Part shown: in pieces, positions 7,917 through 13,960 of the stretch
How the letters are laid out: each line of letters begins with the position of its first letter
Position numbering within the stretch: the first letter of the stretch is position 1
Origin: Lachnospiraceae bacterium UBA3814
GTDB taxonomy: Bacteria > Bacillota > Clostridia > Lachnospirales > Lachnospiraceae
NCBI GenBank assembly: GCA_002368575.1
Contig: DFEA01000004.1
Span: forward strand, 14,581 to 34,188
DNA: 19,608 bases
Direction: 5' to 3'
Made by a program: the position numbers and the translations under genes
Notes under the pieces: generated by a model
Told to the model about the DNA's origin: nothing
Databases searched by the model: none
The model's input: the letters and a program-made list of their open reading frames with translations, nothing else

Positions 7917-8545
7917 ATCACCTCAAAGCCTTCGGCGTAGGCACAGCCGTTTCCGTAACCCCATACCTGATTCTGCATAAGGTTTATCTCAAAAAGCCTT
8001 CCCTGGTTGTTCTGCTCCTTCTGGTCCTCTTCATAGATCTTAAGGAGCTTAAGCTTTTTTTCGGCAAATTCGCTTATGTCCACGAAAAATACGGGGGCAA
8101 AGGCCCTGTCCTTGATATATCCGTTGCTCTGATACATAAAGACGTTTCTGCAGTGACGGGATGCGGTCTTGCAGATATCATAGGCCGCTATATGATCGTG
8201 ATGCATATCGTGGCTCATATGCATGAAGACCGTATCGATATTATTCCGGATGATTATGGCCTCGAGCTCCTGCATGAGATCTCCGGTGCCGTAGGAAAGG
8301 CCTCCGTAGGCCGACTGCTTAACGGCCAGCTCCTCTATTCCGGCCTCCCTGCAGATCTTATGACTGCTCTCTGCGGTCTTGCTGCTTGAGATGCTGTAGT
8401 CAGCGTTTTGGTCGGTGAAGGCGTTGTCGGTAAGAGTGATCTTATAGACCTTTTTGCCAAGGCTCACAAGCTTAAGCGCGGTTCCTCCGCAGCCCAGCTC
8501 CACATCATCATAGTGAGCGCCTATCATTAATGCTTTTTCTATCAT
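7901..8545 (-). CDS. PIG-L (LmbE-like) family deacetylase
   Basis: Zinc-dependent N-deacetylase family protein of 214 residues, the usual size. The N-terminal motif is GAHYDDVELGCGGT (9-22), where H11 and D14 would bind zinc and D13 act as base; the common AHPDD is AHYDD here. The third ligand is expected in MHHDHIAAY (114-122). Family members remove acetyl groups from GlcNAc-containing substrates such as GlcNAc-PI, mycothiol and bacillithiol precursors, or antibiotics. Here, behind glycosyltransferase genes, N-deacetylation of a sugar in a surface glycan is the likely job (inference). ATGA overlaps the upstream reductase stop and GGGAG lies 5 nt before the start. It is the last gene of the reverse operon. 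Confidence 0.88.
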   Translation of the reverse strand: MIEKALMIGAHYDDVELGCGGTALKLVSLGKKVYKITLTDNAFTDQNADYSISSSKTAESSHKICREAGIEELAVKQSAYGGLSYGTGDLMQELEAIIIRNNIDTVFMHMSHDMHHDHIAAYDICKTASRHCRNVFMYQSNGYIKDRAFAPVFFVDISEFAEKKLKLLKIYEEDQKEQNNQGRLFEINLMQNQVWGYGNGCAYAEGFEVIRALF

Positions 8546-9417
8546 GTCTGCTCCCTTCGAAGGTATTTTTGGTAAAGTGATGCGTGATCTAACATCCAGT
8601 CGTGCATCTCTTCTATCATCTGCCGGTAGGAGGGTATATTTATCCAGTCTGCCGTGCTGGTATTATACAGGGATTTATCGCTCTCAATGGTATCGCTTGA
8701 ATATATCCTCACGCTTCCGTTCCTGAAGCGTTCGTTGAACAGGCAGAGCAGCTCATATTTGCTTATCTTTTCATTGTTTACGATATGGTAAAGCCCTCCG
8801 GTGGCGGTGTCTGAGTCTATCAGGGAGGAGATCGTCCGGGCAAGCTCCACGGTTGTAACACCGGTCCAGTAAACCTTTGCAAAGCCGTCGACCTCATCGT
8901 TCTTCATAAACCAGTTAAAAAGCCCGATGCCGCCGTTTCTTATCTCCGGACCCACAAGGGAGGTCCTTAAGGTGAAAAGATTCTGCCCGCGCACCTCTCC
9001 GAGAGATTTGCTGATACCGTATATTGAGATCGCGTTTTTTTCAGAGCTCTCGGTATAGAACCCGTTCTGGTTGCCCCTGAAGACGCAGTCGCTGCTTATG
9101 TGGATAAGCCTTGTGGGACTGTCCTTGCAAAGCAGGGCAAGGTAATGGGGAAGTACGCTGTTAATATATATGCCGTGATACATATCCATATCAACATTGC
9201 GGTTTAAGGTCCCCGCACAGTTGATTATGTAATCATAGCCTCCTGTCTGGATTATGCTTTTAACACATTCCTGATCCATGACGTCGCAGAGGATATCATT
9301 ACCAAGGACCCCCTGCTTCCTGGTCGCCCCCGTGACCTCATGCTTTTTCTCCCTGAGCATAAGGTAGATGACATGACCTGCCATTCCGTTTGCTCCGAGA
9401 ACCAGTACCTTTGCCAT
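8542..9417 (-). CDS. RmlD-like NAD(P)-dependent sugar-nucleotide reductase (SDR)
   Basis: Extended short-chain dehydrogenase/reductase of 291 residues resembling dTDP-4-dehydrorhamnose reductase. The cofactor loop is VLVLGANGMAGH (4-15), followed by YIINCAGTLNR (63-73), the catalytic region HISSDCVFRG (106-115) and the YGISK motif with Y133 and K137. The rest, with LRTSLVGPE, VYWTGVTTVELA and YHIVNNEKISKYELL, matches the RmlD substrate domain. It would reduce a 4-keto sugar nucleotide to supply one donor sugar to the neighbouring transferases. rmlA, rmlB and rmlC are not in the window, so dTDP-rhamnose is not proven and another deoxysugar is possible. A GGAG site sits 5 nt before the ATG; the gene overlaps the PIG-L gene by 4 nt. 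Confidence 0.88.
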   Translation of the reverse strand: MAKVLVLGANGMAGHVIYLMLREKKHEVTGATRKQGVLGNDILCDVMDQECVKSIIQTGGYDYIINCAGTLNRNVDMDMYHGIYINSVLPHYLALLCKDSPTRLIHISSDCVFRGNQNGFYTESSEKNAISIYGISKSLGEVRGQNLFTLRTSLVGPEIRNGGIGLFNWFMKNDEVDGFAKVYWTGVTTVELARTISSLIDSDTATGGLYHIVNNEKISKYELLCLFNERFRNGSVRIYSSDTIESDKSLYNTSTADWINIPSYRQMIEEMHDWMLDHASLYQKYLRREQT

Positions 9418-9471
9418 ATCTACTCCCGTAAGCGGCTTATCATCGAAGCCGTCCTGAACTTCGCAGTTTTA

Positions 9472-10701
9472 TTACTTCTGAATGATATCAGAAACAGCGG
9501 GCTCCCGCAACAGAAACAGCTCCTCAAGCCCGGCATAAAGCTTTTCGATGATGCCATCCCAGCTGTAATTTTTTTCTATAAACTGTATTTCCTCGGCGCG
9601 CAGCTGGTCGCTGTCCGGAGGAGAGGTATATAAAAACGAAAAGGTCTCCGCAAGGGCGGATACGTCATCGGCCTTTACGATGGTTCCGTATCGTCCCTTA
9701 TTCGTGATGTCCAAAGCCGCGCTGCAGGCATCGGAGGCTATTATATAACAGCCCTCACGGGCCGCCTCAAGCAGTACAAAGCCGAAGGATTCGCTCCTTG
9801 AGGGGAGAGCAAAATAACGGGCTCTTCTGTAGAGCCCGATAAGCCTTTTCCTGTCGGTCATAAGCCCCGTAAAGGTTATGCGGTCCTTAAGTCCCGGATG
9901 CTTTTTAAAGAAATCGTTTATAAAGGGCTCAAAGGAAGGGTCGATACTGCCGACAAGGGTAAGGGAATAGTCGTGCTTTTCAGCGCTCAGGGCGAAGGCC
10001 TCAAGAAGTACATCGGTAGCCTTTTCCGGAGTTCCCAGGTTTCCTACCGTAAGGATAAGCTGCTCCTTTCGGTGCAGTTCATCGGCAGTAATATCGTCAG
10101 TATCTTCCGCTTCCCTGTAGAAGCCGTTAGGGATAAAGGCTATCCTGCAGCCGTGAATAAGGTGATCAGCGGAATGTATGTGCAGCTGCTTCATAAGGGA
10201 CCCGTCTTTATGCTCTGCCCTGTCTTCGAAGCTTTCGCTGAGAGCCTCCTTCATTCCCGAATTTTCCACGGTGGCAAGATCGGCACCCCGGATTATGGCT
10301 CTTTTTATAAGACCTTTGAGATCGCGCTTAAAGACATCCCTGAAGCCCTTGTCGTTCATATCGAGCTTAAGGAATATCTTTCCCATGGGATTGTATTTAC
10401 GGAATACGCGCTCATAAAAAAAAGAAGCCGCATTAAGGTGATATATATTCAGGATATCGATAGAGGAGGCTTCGTATTTAAGATAGTGCATTCCGTCGTA
10501 GATCCGGCCGAAGGGGGTTTTTTTGACAAAAGAAAGCTTAAGCCCCTTTACCTTATCCTCGAGATAAGGATAGGAGCCGTTTTCCCAGGTGACGAGCTCG
10601 GACTGATAGCCGTATTTTTTGTACAGCATATAGGGTATCATTCCGACGTCCTTGATAAGATGAACATTTTCGGTTTTCAAAAACAGCGTAACGAATCTCA
10701 T
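9472..10701 (-). CDS. GT4-type glycosyltransferase
   Basis: Cytoplasmic GT-B glycosyltransferase of 409 residues. The N-terminal half has FLKTENVHLIKDVGMIPYML and IYHLNAASFFYERVF, fitting acceptor-domain strands; IPNGF marks the linker. The C-terminal half is classical GT4: LILTVGNLGTPEKATDVLLEA, LVGSIDPSF, ITFTGL, and the E-x7-E donor motif PSRSESFGFVLLEAAREGCY. It ends in YSWDGIIEKLYAGLEE, usual for the family. The ATG at 10701 lies 12 nt after the stop of the upstream GT2, with only a weak AGAG site, so coupling is likely. A 54-nt gap separates it from the reductase. Sugar specificity cannot be read. Confidence 0.9.
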   Translation of the reverse strand: MRFVTLFLKTENVHLIKDVGMIPYMLYKKYGYQSELVTWENGSYPYLEDKVKGLKLSFVKKTPFGRIYDGMHYLKYEASSIDILNIYHLNAASFFYERVFRKYNPMGKIFLKLDMNDKGFRDVFKRDLKGLIKRAIIRGADLATVENSGMKEALSESFEDRAEHKDGSLMKQLHIHSADHLIHGCRIAFIPNGFYREAEDTDDITADELHRKEQLILTVGNLGTPEKATDVLLEAFALSAEKHDYSLTLVGSIDPSFEPFINDFFKKHPGLKDRITFTGLMTDRKRLIGLYRRARYFALPSRSESFGFVLLEAAREGCYIIASDACSAALDITNKGRYGTIVKADDVSALAETFSFLYTSPPDSDQLRAEEIQFIEKNYSWDGIIEKLYAGLEELFLLREPAVSDIIQK

Positions 10702-10713
10702 TTCTGCGCTCTC

Positions 10714-11586
10714 TTACTTATGAGGAAGGTGGTCATAAATGACTCTTTCAAGATAAGCCAGAGCATATGCCGCTTCGAATATCAGATCCTGTACCGGGCC
10801 TGTATGAAGATAGTACCTGTTATATATCCTGAAGCTTCTGTGGAAATGCCGGAAGGCCCTTGCCTTGGAATTATTATTCAGTTTTTTGATGGTGGTTGAA
10901 TGAAGGTGATCGTAGCGCTCCTTCGTAAGGACGCCCACATAGTAGCCGTGAAGCATCAGACGATAGGAAAGCATCATTTCCTCGCAGTAAAGGAAGGTCC
11001 TTTCATCCATTCCGCCTATCTCCTCATAGGCCTTGGAGCTTATTATAAAGAAGGAGCCGTCAACAACGCCTACCCTTTCGATGGGCCGCTGGGAGGAGAC
11101 AAGCCTCTTCTTGATAGCTCTCTTGTGAAGATTATAGATTATAAGGAAGAGACTTTCGATGACTCCGGAAAATCCCGGAAGGTTCCAGGCGTTATAGCCC
11201 TGATTCACAACAGGGGCTAAGATCCCGTATTCGGGATGACGTTTGATCTGCCAGAGGCATTCCGTGGCCGCCCTGTCGGAAAAGTACGCGTCGGGATTTG
11301 CGACGAAGATATAATCGGAATGGAAATGCTCAAGAGCGTACCTGATACCGAAATTATTGCCCTTTGCATAGCCGCCGTTATCAGGGGCCGAGATCACGGT
11401 GATCTTCTCGGGAGCCGTTTCCCTGGCCTTTTCCATAAGGGCCAGGGTGTTGTCCGTAGACCCGTTATTAACAAGTACGATGTGGTCAAAGGCCTTATGG
11501 TCCTTAACTTTTTTGGCGAGCTCCGATGAGAGCTCGCCGTCATTATAGGATATTATAACAAGTGAAGTATTTGTATTTGTATTCAT
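10714..11586 (-). CDS. GT2 glycosyltransferase, rhamnosyltransferase-like
   Basis: Family 2 glycosyltransferase of about 290 residues similar to WbbL/rhamnosyltransferase-type enzymes. Motifs, numbered from the ATG at 11586, are LVIISYNDGE near 9-18, VLVNNGSTDNTL (37-48), APDNGGYAKGNNFGIRYA (67-84), FVANPDAYF (94-102, the DxD equivalent) and VGVVDGSFFIISSKAY with GGMDERTFLYCEEMML (the acceptor ED/E region). The start is uncertain: ATG 11586 or TTG 11592, both with no clear ribosome binding site, in a six-base repeating stretch (Met-Asn-Met-Asn-Thr-Asn). It begins about 10 nt after the HDOD gene and is probably coupled to it. With an RmlD-like reductase in the same operon, a rhamnose-type donor is plausible but unproven. 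Confidence 0.9.
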   Translation of the reverse strand: MNTNTNTSLVIISYNDGELSSELAKKVKDHKAFDHIVLVNNGSTDNTLALMEKARETAPEKITVISAPDNGGYAKGNNFGIRYALEHFHSDYIFVANPDAYFSDRAATECLWQIKRHPEYGILAPVVNQGYNAWNLPGFSGVIESLFLIIYNLHKRAIKKRLVSSQRPIERVGVVDGSFFIISSKAYEEIGGMDERTFLYCEEMMLSYRLMLHGYYVGVLTKERYDHLHSTTIKKLNNNSKARAFRHFHRSFRIYNRYYLHTGPVQDLIFEAAYALAYLERVIYDHLPHK

Positions 11587-11596
11587 ATTCAATATG

Positions 11597-12817
11597 TCAG
11601 AAGAACAGATCCCTGTACCATTTCAGTGAGGTCACATAGGCCTCATATATCTTATCGTAGGGAAGGTTGTTTACCACTACCAGCCTGTCTATCTCAAACC
11701 AGTCGGCATTCTCGTAAAGCAGAAGGAAATTATAAACGATCGCAAGCTCTCCGGTACCGTTTATCAGAGCATCGGAAATATCCTTTGATACGTTTAGGAT
11801 CGAAAGAGCCTCTTCCATAGGCTTGTTGAGAATGATATCAAGACAGGAGAACAGCCCGAGCATGAACAGCTCCTGATCCCGCATCGCCATTGAAAAGATG
11901 GGAGCAAGCTGTTCGGCAAACTTTGCCCTGAGCATGGAAAGCCTTGCGACCTCGCTGGGCTTATCCTCGCAGAGCTGCCTGGTCACAGCGGTGGACACCC
12001 ACTTCTTAAGCTCCTTCTGTCCTAAAAGCGCTGTAGCCTGACGTATGTTTGAGATCTTTGAGTTGACCGTTATCTTGTTTACCATCTCAAGCAGCGAGAT
12101 AGTCAGGGCAGCATCCCGTGAAATGACATCAGCGGCCTTGGTAAGCTCAAAATCGTTGTTGTTTATGACGTTTAACAGCTCCAGGTAATTGATCTTTACG
12201 GGAGCTATCTGGGAATCGCCCCTGGTAATGGGGGTCCGGTAGAACTCACCCTCGTAAAGCTGATATCCGCCTTCCCGCCTTAACTCTTCAAAGATCTCCT
12301 GAGACGCGATGTTCCCCGCAACCAGCCTGATGTTCGGGTAGAGCTTCGTGAAGAAGATCTTTGCCTTGGATATCACGATTTTCTTGTGATCGAGAATAAG
12401 AAAATCCATAAGAGAAAGGATCTGCTTATATTCCTCAAAGTCCGGCACGTCAAGCTTTCGCATGGCAAACTGATACCCTGTCTCCTTAAGCGCCTTTATA
12501 CGCTCGATATTCAGAGGCTGGGGCTTGATGGAATTATCGATAAGAAGAACGATGCGGTGGGGAGGGGCAAGACACTGATCCTCGATATCCGCAAAAAGCG
12601 AAATGGGCGAGAGCGGAATAAAGATATCGCTGTCAGCAGCCAGACTGTCGATCCCGACGCTGTTAACCACCTCCAGTCCCGTGATCACTCCCGCTCCGTC
12701 ATTGATGCCGGTTCCGAGATAGCTGGGGTTTATAAGATAGTTTTTCTTCTGGGAGAACAGGGAATATGCCTTGACCTCCATCTGATCGTTAAATAAAGGT
12801 ATCAGAGTAGCTAACAT
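11597..12817 (-). CDS. HDOD protein with degenerate EAL domain (YuxH-like)
   Basis: Signalling protein of 406 residues of the EAL-HDOD type (COG3434, like YuxH). Residues about 1-195 align in layout with an EAL domain but the catalytic signature is gone: where relatives have YELLxR this one has AYSLFSQK, and the lysine and glutamate motifs are not recognisable, so cyclic-di-GMP hydrolysis is not expected. Residues about 205-400 form the HDOD domain (INYLELLNVINNND, AALTISLLEMVNK, NIRQATALLGQKELKKWV), a catalytically inactive HD-related fold used for protein contacts. It is the first gene of the reverse glycan operon, starts at an ATG with AAGGA 8 nt upstream, and has its own promoter divergent from HU. 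A role in controlling the downstream transferases is inference. Confidence 0.85.
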   Translation of the reverse strand: MLATLIPLFNDQMEVKAYSLFSQKKNYLINPSYLGTGINDGAGVITGLEVVNSVGIDSLAADSDIFIPLSPISLFADIEDQCLAPPHRIVLLIDNSIKPQPLNIERIKALKETGYQFAMRKLDVPDFEEYKQILSLMDFLILDHKKIVISKAKIFFTKLYPNIRLVAGNIASQEIFEELRREGGYQLYEGEFYRTPITRGDSQIAPVKINYLELLNVINNNDFELTKAADVISRDAALTISLLEMVNKITVNSKISNIRQATALLGQKELKKWVSTAVTRQLCEDKPSEVARLSMLRAKFAEQLAPIFSMAMRDQELFMLGLFSCLDIILNKPMEEALSILNVSKDISDALINGTGELAIVYNFLLLYENADWFEIDRLVVVNNLPYDKIYEAYVTSLKWYRDLFF

Positions 12818-12861
12818 ATCAGTTTTCCTTCCTGGCGGATCCGCTCTTAAAATCTAGCTTT

Positions 12862-12890
12862 AGTTTACAACAAAACATTTTTTTTAACAA
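12862..12890 (-). promoter_or_regulatory. Candidate sigma-A promoter for the HDOD-glycan operon
   Basis: On the minus strand TTGTTA (12890-12885) and TAAACT (12867-12862) are spaced by 17 bp, 45 nt before the HDOD start. Match to consensus is moderate. The -35 box lies inside the long dyad described separately. Confidence 0.45.
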
Positions 12891-12920
12891 CTGTTTTTAC
12901 TCAAAAACACTTGTTTTGTT
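12869..12920. promoter_or_regulatory. Nested dyad in the HU/HDOD divergent control region
   Basis: An interrupted 30-bp dyad runs 12886-12915: AACAA, C, TGTTTTT, loop ACTC, AAAAACA, C, TTGTT (12 pairs, one mismatch). A second 9-bp pair AACAAAACA (12869-12877) and TGTTTTGTT (12912-12920) surrounds it. It covers the -35 of the minus-strand promoter and ends 11 bp before the HU -35, so it could be an operator for one or both genes. The AT-rich runs could also be a bent-DNA site. Confidence 0.5.
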
Positions 12921-12930
12921 ACGATTTTCC

Positions 12931-12959
12931 TTGACACGGCAATGCAAAACCTTTATATA
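12931..12959 (+). promoter_or_regulatory. Sigma-A promoter of the HU gene
   Basis: A perfect TTGACA (12931-12936), 17 bp spacer and TATATA (12954-12959) in a longer TATATATATTATA run. Expected transcription start is about 12966, giving a leader of about 84 nt. The perfect -35 fits a highly expressed nucleoid protein. Confidence 0.75.
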
Positions 12960-12966
12960 TATTATA

Positions 12967-12981
12967 GGCACGGGGAGTGCC
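12967..12981 (+). other. Hairpin at the 5' end of the HU leader
   Basis: GGCAC (12967-12971), loop GGGGA, GTGCC (12977-12981). It begins within a base or so of the predicted transcription start, a place where a stem can protect mRNA from 5'-end-dependent nucleases such as RNase J. The role is inferred. Confidence 0.45.
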
Positions 12982-13049
12982 GTATTATTTTGCTAAGCTG
13001 CATTTGACAGCGATTGCGAAGATTCATAAATACAGGAGGTTTTACTATA

Positions 13050-13325
13050 ATGAACAAAACAGAGTTAGTTGCAGCTATGGCTGAGGAAACCGGATTATCA
13101 AAAAAGGACTCTGAGAAGGCTCTTAAGGCTTTTACTGACATTGTTGCCGCGGAATTAAAAAAGGGCGAAAAGATCCAGTTAGTAGGCTTTGGAACATTTG
13201 AGGTAGCTGAGAGAGCTGCAAGAGAGGGAAGAAATCCTCAGACCGGTGATGTGATGAAGATAAAAGCTTCCAAAGCTCCCAAGTTCAAGGCTGGTAAGGC
13301 TTTAAAGGACAGCGTGAACAAATAA
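13050..13325 (+). CDS. hup: HU family DNA-binding protein
   Basis: Nucleoid protein of 91 residues, the normal HU length. It shows MNKTELVAAMAEETGLSKKD at the start, the beta-core GFGTFEV (46-52), the DNA-binding arm with RNPQTGDVMKI (61-71) and the closing APKFKAGKALKDSV. HU dimers bend and compact DNA. The ATG at 13050 is certain from the AGGAGGT site at 13034-13040; the longer frame from 13014 has no such site. It has its own strong promoter, a leader hairpin and a strong terminator, so it is expected to be a highly expressed single-gene unit. The next gene is rqcP, the order known from many Firmicutes. Confidence 0.96.
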   Translation: MNKTELVAAMAEETGLSKKDSEKALKAFTDIVAAELKKGEKIQLVGFGTFEVAERAAREGRNPQTGDVMKIKASKAPKFKAGKALKDSVNK

Positions 13326-13359
13326 TCCTCTTTGGTCGGATTGCTATGATGATATTTAG

Positions 13360-13387
13360 CGGAGAACTTCTGTTCTCCGTTTTTTTT
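13360..13387 (+). terminator. Intrinsic terminator of the HU gene
   Basis: CGGAGAAC (13360-13367), loop TTCT, GTTCTCCG (13372-13379): a perfect 8-bp stem followed directly by eight T (13380-13387). Confidence 0.93.
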
Positions 13388-13390
13388 ATC

Positions 13391-13476
13391 GCAGAGCTGC
13401 CGAAAGGTAAATGTCAGCAGAGCTGACCGGCAGCTCGCGGGCGAGCAGGGCGCGACTTCGTCTTCCCTGCCCGATT
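13391..13476 (+). repeat. Structured intergenic repeat, copy A
   Basis: About 86 bp that recur at 19317-19399 with long identical blocks (GCGGGCGAGCAGGG; TCTTCCCTGCCCGATT; GCCGAAAGG; CTGACCGG). It can fold into an outer stem GAGCTGCCG (13394-13402) with CGGCAGCTC (13428-13436), an inner hairpin GTCAG/CTGAC (13413-13417 with 13423-13427), and a second hairpin CGGG+CAGGG (13438-13450) with CCCTG+CCCG (13465-13473). It begins 3 bp after the HU terminator and precedes rqcP. No ORF or known riboswitch consensus was recognised in it. Confidence 0.8.
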
Positions 13477-13480
13477 TAAC

Positions 13481-13515
13481 GCAGAGCCGCCGAAGGAAAG
13501 ATGTCAGCAGAGCTG
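13481..13515 (+). repeat. Partial copy B of the intergenic repeat
   Basis: GCAGAGCCGCCGAAGG then ATGTCAGCAGAGCTG repeats the first 35 or so bp of copy A, 4 bp after that copy ends, then sequence diverges. A weaker trace, GCCGCTGAAAGGAGGG (13530-13545), follows and supplies the likely rqcP ribosome binding site. Confidence 0.7.
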
Positions 13516-13557
13516 GAAGATATTAGCAAAGCCGCTGAAAGGAGGGCGTCGGTAAAG

Positions 13558-13797
13558 ATGAGACTGGATAAATTTCTTAAGGTTTCAAGGATAATAAAGA
13601 GAAGAACGGTCGCAAACGAGGCCTGCGACGCGGGGAGGGTCAGCGTCAACGGGAAACAGGCCAAAGCTTCACAGGAGGTAAAGCCGGGAGATATCCTTAC
13701 GATCCGGTTCGGAAACAGGGACGTGGAGGCTGAGGTGCTCTCGGTCAGGGATAACGTGAAAAAGGAAGAGGCTGCTGAGCTTGTCAGATTTATATGA
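13558..13797 (+). CDS. rqcP: RqcP-like S4-domain RNA-binding protein
   Basis: S4-domain protein of 79 residues (Bacillus YabO/RqcP is of similar size). The start MRLDKFLKVSRIIKRRT and the segments AGRVSVNGKQAKAS and VKPGDILTIRFG follow the RqcP/Hsp15-type S4 pattern with basic RNA-contact residues, and KKEEAAELVR closes it. RqcP works with RqcH in ribosome quality control, holding the peptidyl-tRNA on stalled 50S subunits during alanine tailing. The ATG at 13558 matches the family N-terminus; a longer frame from 13501 would translate part of a repeat and is unlikely. AAGGAGGG is about 13 nt before this start, longer than ideal. No promoter is obvious after the HU terminator except possibly in the repeats. 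Confidence 0.88.
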   Translation: MRLDKFLKVSRIIKRRTVANEACDAGRVSVNGKQAKASQEVKPGDILTIRFGNRDVEAEVLSVRDNVKKEEAAELVRFI

Positions 13798-13802
13798 TGA
13801 TA

Positions 13803-13837
13803 TCAGGGTAAAAGTGCCATGTGGCTTTTTACCCTGA
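13803..13837 (+). terminator. Long hairpin after rqcP, possible terminator
   Basis: TCAGGGTAAAA-G-GCC pairs with GGC-T-TTTTACCCTGA around an ATGT loop, a stem of about 15 bp with one bulge. The T-run sits in the right arm and not after the stem, so termination is plausible but non-standard; it could also work as the smaller GCC/GGC stem followed by TTTTT. Confidence 0.5.
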
Positions 13838-13896
13838 CATCATTCATATATAGGAAACGACACTATAGAAAAATAGTCAGTCAGGTTTTCGGCAGG

Positions 13897-13925
13897 TTGT
13901 TTACAGCATGATATTATGGTATCAT
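13897..13925 (+). promoter_or_regulatory. Weak candidate promoter for the PocR-EAL operon
   Basis: TTGTTT (13897-13902), 17 bp, TATCAT (13920-13925), 35 bp before the ATG at 13961. The -35 match is poor. The rest of the 160-bp gap 13798-13957 holds only the hairpin after rqcP. Confidence 0.35.
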
Positions 13926-13960
13926 TATACTGTTACCAGAGGCTTGCGTGAGGTGCTGTG

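Noticed and set aside
8542..9417. Proof of a dTDP-rhamnose pathway from the RmlD-like gene
   Set aside because: rmlA, rmlB and rmlC are absent from the window, and RmlD-like reductases act on several 4-keto sugars.
9898..10899. A 333-residue open frame on the plus strand
   Set aside because: It lies antisense to two well-supported glycosyltransferase genes, has no ribosome binding site and no recognisable domain; it is a mirror of their codon pattern.
11571..11592. Six-base repeat at the start of the GT2 gene as a phase-variation switch
   Set aside because: Gain or loss of a six-base unit keeps the reading frame, and only a few imperfect units are present.
13501..13557. Upstream ATG that would extend rqcP by 19 residues
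   Set aside because: The extra residues are encoded by repeat copy B, the spacing from AAGGA is only 3 nt, and RqcP proteins start at MRLDKFLK.
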